Origin: Setoptus koraiensis
Taxonomy: Eukaryota > Arthropoda
Assembly: GCA_048013815.1 (NCBI GenBank)
Contig: CM106585.1
Coordinates: 3,224,001 to 3,288,000 of the forward strand
Length of the DNA stretch: 64,000 bases
Reading direction: 5' to 3'
This document shows positions 63,101-64,000 of this stretch, piece by piece. A program made the position numbers and the translations under genes. Below the pieces are notes generated by a model. It did no database searches and was not told where the DNA came from. It worked only from the letters and a program-made list of their open reading frames with translations. Position 1 is the stretch's first letter; each line of letters begins with the position of its first letter.

Positions 63101-64000
63101 ATGGCATCGCCTTTGATAAGTGATTCCAATGGCCTCGCCATAGAGTCTATGGGCTTTTTGGCCATATCGTGCAACTTTTGCTCGGTGGTTACAAGGGAAT
63201 GATTGGTATCTTTTTTATCGAGTCCAACCAAATGATCGACGCGCTCCAGCATTGCGTCTCTTGGCCTCTTGACATAGTCATGATACTCGTCGAACAATTT
63301 TGCAGTTTCTGTTTCGTTTTGCGTCTTTTCATGACCAATCTTCTTTTCTTGTTCATGTCCTTTTGGGAGCATCTCTTTAGTCTCTTTCAGTTTGTCCATC
63401 ATCTCTTCCTTCTTTTCATCAAATTTGTCATATTTTTGATGTTTATAACTGGTCTTGGAATCTGATTGACTTTCAATCTTCGCTGAAGCCACAGCCACAG
63501 TTGATCTGCTAGATGGCTCCTGAGTGGTCTTCGAAGAAGTGTCACTACTAGTGTCAATATTGCTCTTCATAGAGTTTTTTTCGGGATGCTGAGTAGTTGT
63601 AGACTCATCGCCCCGACTTGGCTGTCGAGTTGTACCAGTAGTAGCTTTATCAATAAATCTGCCTATCGGTTCAGTTATATTGCGCAATGCAGAAGACCTT
63701 GAATCAGACTCGCGAATTTCCCTTCTTGAACGGACGTTCGCCACCTGTAATGCGCTATTGGAGGTGATTGATCGCTTCCTTCTATCTTTGTGCAGTAATT
63801 TCTGCAATGGATCAGTCAATAGAGACAGAGGATTGTTGCCGTTGTCTTTCGAATGACTATTATCTTGTTTGTCTTTATTTTTGCTGATTTTCTCGATCGT
63901 GATGATAAGCTCTTGCTTCTTCTTTGTTCCTTTCTCCTCAGTCAAGCCCAATGGGCCGTCTTTATTGACCATCACGACGGGTTTTGGTCCAGGATTCAAC
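60121..64000 (-). CDS. Large repeat-built Lys/Glu/Ser-rich protein, N-terminus beyond window
   Basis: The frame is open for about 1,292 codons from the right edge to a stop at 60121. It has no real start in the window and no introns. I recognise no named family. About six modules of 65-70 residues carry KVLDKxHExGQKPVEMLVNS and GDAIHNMTKSAINTVARPIE motifs; three of these are nearly identical in DNA (61487-61695, 61877-62085, 62190-62391). Between modules are charged Lys/Glu/Asp linkers, a Ser/Gly-rich stretch (SASAHSYSTGSGGSGS repeats, 62510-62750), a DDDDDD run with a leucine-rich heptad-like segment, and dibasic sites near the visible N-end (DRRKRSI, RSRREIR). The C-terminus is a short ordered-looking tail (SNPLIKEAIKGKGFVPPNVA). 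Low-complexity linkers with amphipathic modules suggest a secreted or structural protein, but function is unknown. Confidence 0.75.
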   Translation of the reverse strand, partial: LNPGPKPVVMVNKDGPLGLTEEKGTKKKQELIITIEKISKNKDKQDNSHSKDNGNNPLSLLTDPLQKLLHKDRRKRSITSNSALQVANVRSRREIRESDSRSSALRNITEPIGRFIDKATTGTTRQPSRGDESTTTQHPEKNSMKSNIDTSSDTSSKTTQEPSSRSTVAVASAKIESQSDSKTSYKHQKYDKFDEKKEEMMDKLKETKEMLPKGHEQEKKIGHEKTQNETETAKLFDEYHDYVKRPRDAMLERVDHLVGLDKKDTNHSLVTTEQKLHDMAKKPIDSMARPLESLIKGDAIERRNNESQTARVFDKIHDIGKVPLEKILEPGHKLFNSDKKNDPILKTADAIHETIKAPIDMIAKPIEDLANSTMRFDSDSHDHQKESSKEDGYKKKEEAKKDERSEDRKSDHFSGASTIKSSASAQSSATGSGGSGSSASAHSYSTGSGGSGSSGSGSGGSGSSASAHSYSTGSGNSGSSASAHSYSTGSSGSGSSVSANSDRTVKNNDLKSDSRSKKEEDEKRPKGGAESEKRDDETFTGKVLDKMHEVGQKPVEMLVNSTDHLLGLDKDGKRNPILSTGDAIHNMTKSAINTVARPIESMFKGNDDKGDGDKMLREDEKLRENKSRSREDEKRSKEDETFTGKVLDKAHELGQKPVEMLVNSTDHLFGLDKEGRKNPILSTGDAIHNMTKSAINTVARPIESMFKGRDNEDEKKKSDQSNGASTVKVSASAHSDITEKNNDLKSDSRTKKDRDEKRPKEGADGDKKDDETFTGKVLDKAHEIGQKPVEMLVNSTDHLLGLDKDGKRNPILSTGDAIHNMTKSAINTVARPIESMFKGRDNEDGERKADKKEHQEEKDDKSVTVKGFDTLHKIAQAPLEFAMKPIDKIMGLEKDKKNPVINTLDKIHDVAMKPVDALAKPVENMFKNKDEKNDEEYSDTDDDDDDIRHSTKAQLTKKLRELKRLVAQLREKLRSSSEGSQTTKNKLSSYEKDKSDKSSQVKVNASASAGGSADASVSLKSGSRSSLDEEDREEKPGRKHKKKKRKKHHKDNDLFGYIGEAFNDLLNVFASDEGDDGEPLDKDDDRPIRLSFGKRKHKHDESRLNESGGSRSSVIETTKETNPSTAKPSNSEKETASTITESTEKPSDKYSKGSSDNSAKSDDSHIKNKRHTEEDSKSDKIDADEKTKKVDSDDDEKSKDDDKKSDKNDKKKSESATTSSSRNSKSSEGQHQQLAATNLTSNPLIKEAIKGKGFVPPNVAKLIPKQDKDSGGKLGSVDEAKQLAAKAASVAP
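61487..62391 (-). repeat. Three near-identical 205-bp coding modules
   Basis: Blocks at 61487-61695, 61877-62085 and 62190-62391 share almost all bases, separated by diverged Lys/Glu-rich linkers. This points to recent duplication or gene conversion within the host gene. Confidence 0.85.
62510..62750 (-). repeat. Ser/Gly-coding tandem repeat
   Basis: Repeats of AGAATGTGCTGAAGCGCT followed by variable GAACCNGAACCGCCTGAACC-type blocks, encoding SASAHSYSTGSGGSGS units of unequal length. Confidence 0.85.

Overview
The window is animal nuclear DNA, most likely from an arthropod. Evidence for an animal genome is the C-terminal part of a family-20 beta-hexosaminidase like those of arthropods and vertebrates, a eukaryotic 18S rRNA fragment, and Gypsy, Copia, hAT, Merlin and Helentron-like elements. 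The 18S fragment is AT-rich and divergent, which is compatible with a mite or other chelicerate, but that placement is weak. Only two host protein genes are visible, both partial: the hexosaminidase (minus strand, 29647 to the gap at 30456) and a large repeat-built Lys/Glu/Ser-rich protein running off the right edge (60121-64000, minus). There are two 500-bp assembly gaps (10303-10802 and 30456-30955).

Nearly everything else is transposable elements inserted in one another. From left to right: the 5' part of a Merlin (IS1016-like) transposase gene and the right end of its element (1-1451); a Gypsy fragment (1452-3576) cut by a young-looking whole Gypsy element with identical 142-bp LTRs and one gag-pol-env frame (3577-10303); a broken env-bearing Gypsy (10803-17200) carrying nested Merlin copies; an env fragment and minisatellites (18076-19152); a broken Copia element that also carries env (19530-25165), interrupted by two Merlin elements, one three levels deep; a Helentron-like element with an 80-bp satellite (25767-26992), a gag-only LTR element (26993-28945) and the 18S fragment; the hexosaminidase; a second Helentron-like copy with a large satellite array (30956-33208); a patchwork of hAT, Copia, Gypsy and mariner-like fragments (33209-40598); two large head-to-head Gypsy elements with env (41726-47683 minus, 47684-54178 plus); and a complete-looking hAT element (54197-59871).

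That hAT element is the most striking object. It has about 450-bp terminal inverted repeats and a perfect 8-bp target duplication. It carries a hAT transposase gene and, divergently transcribed, a 533-residue envelope-like glycoprotein gene. The glycoprotein resembles the envelope domains of the neighbouring Gypsy elements and of the Copia fossil. One envelope family therefore appears in three unrelated transposon superfamilies within 64 kb.

The second theme is a Merlin family. Non-autonomous copies flanked by perfect 8-bp duplications (GATTTGAT, CGAAATTA, GAAATTAT, CAACTGAC, GAACCTGC, GAAATTCG) share their ends with the element that encodes the transposase at the left edge, which is the likely source of their mobility.
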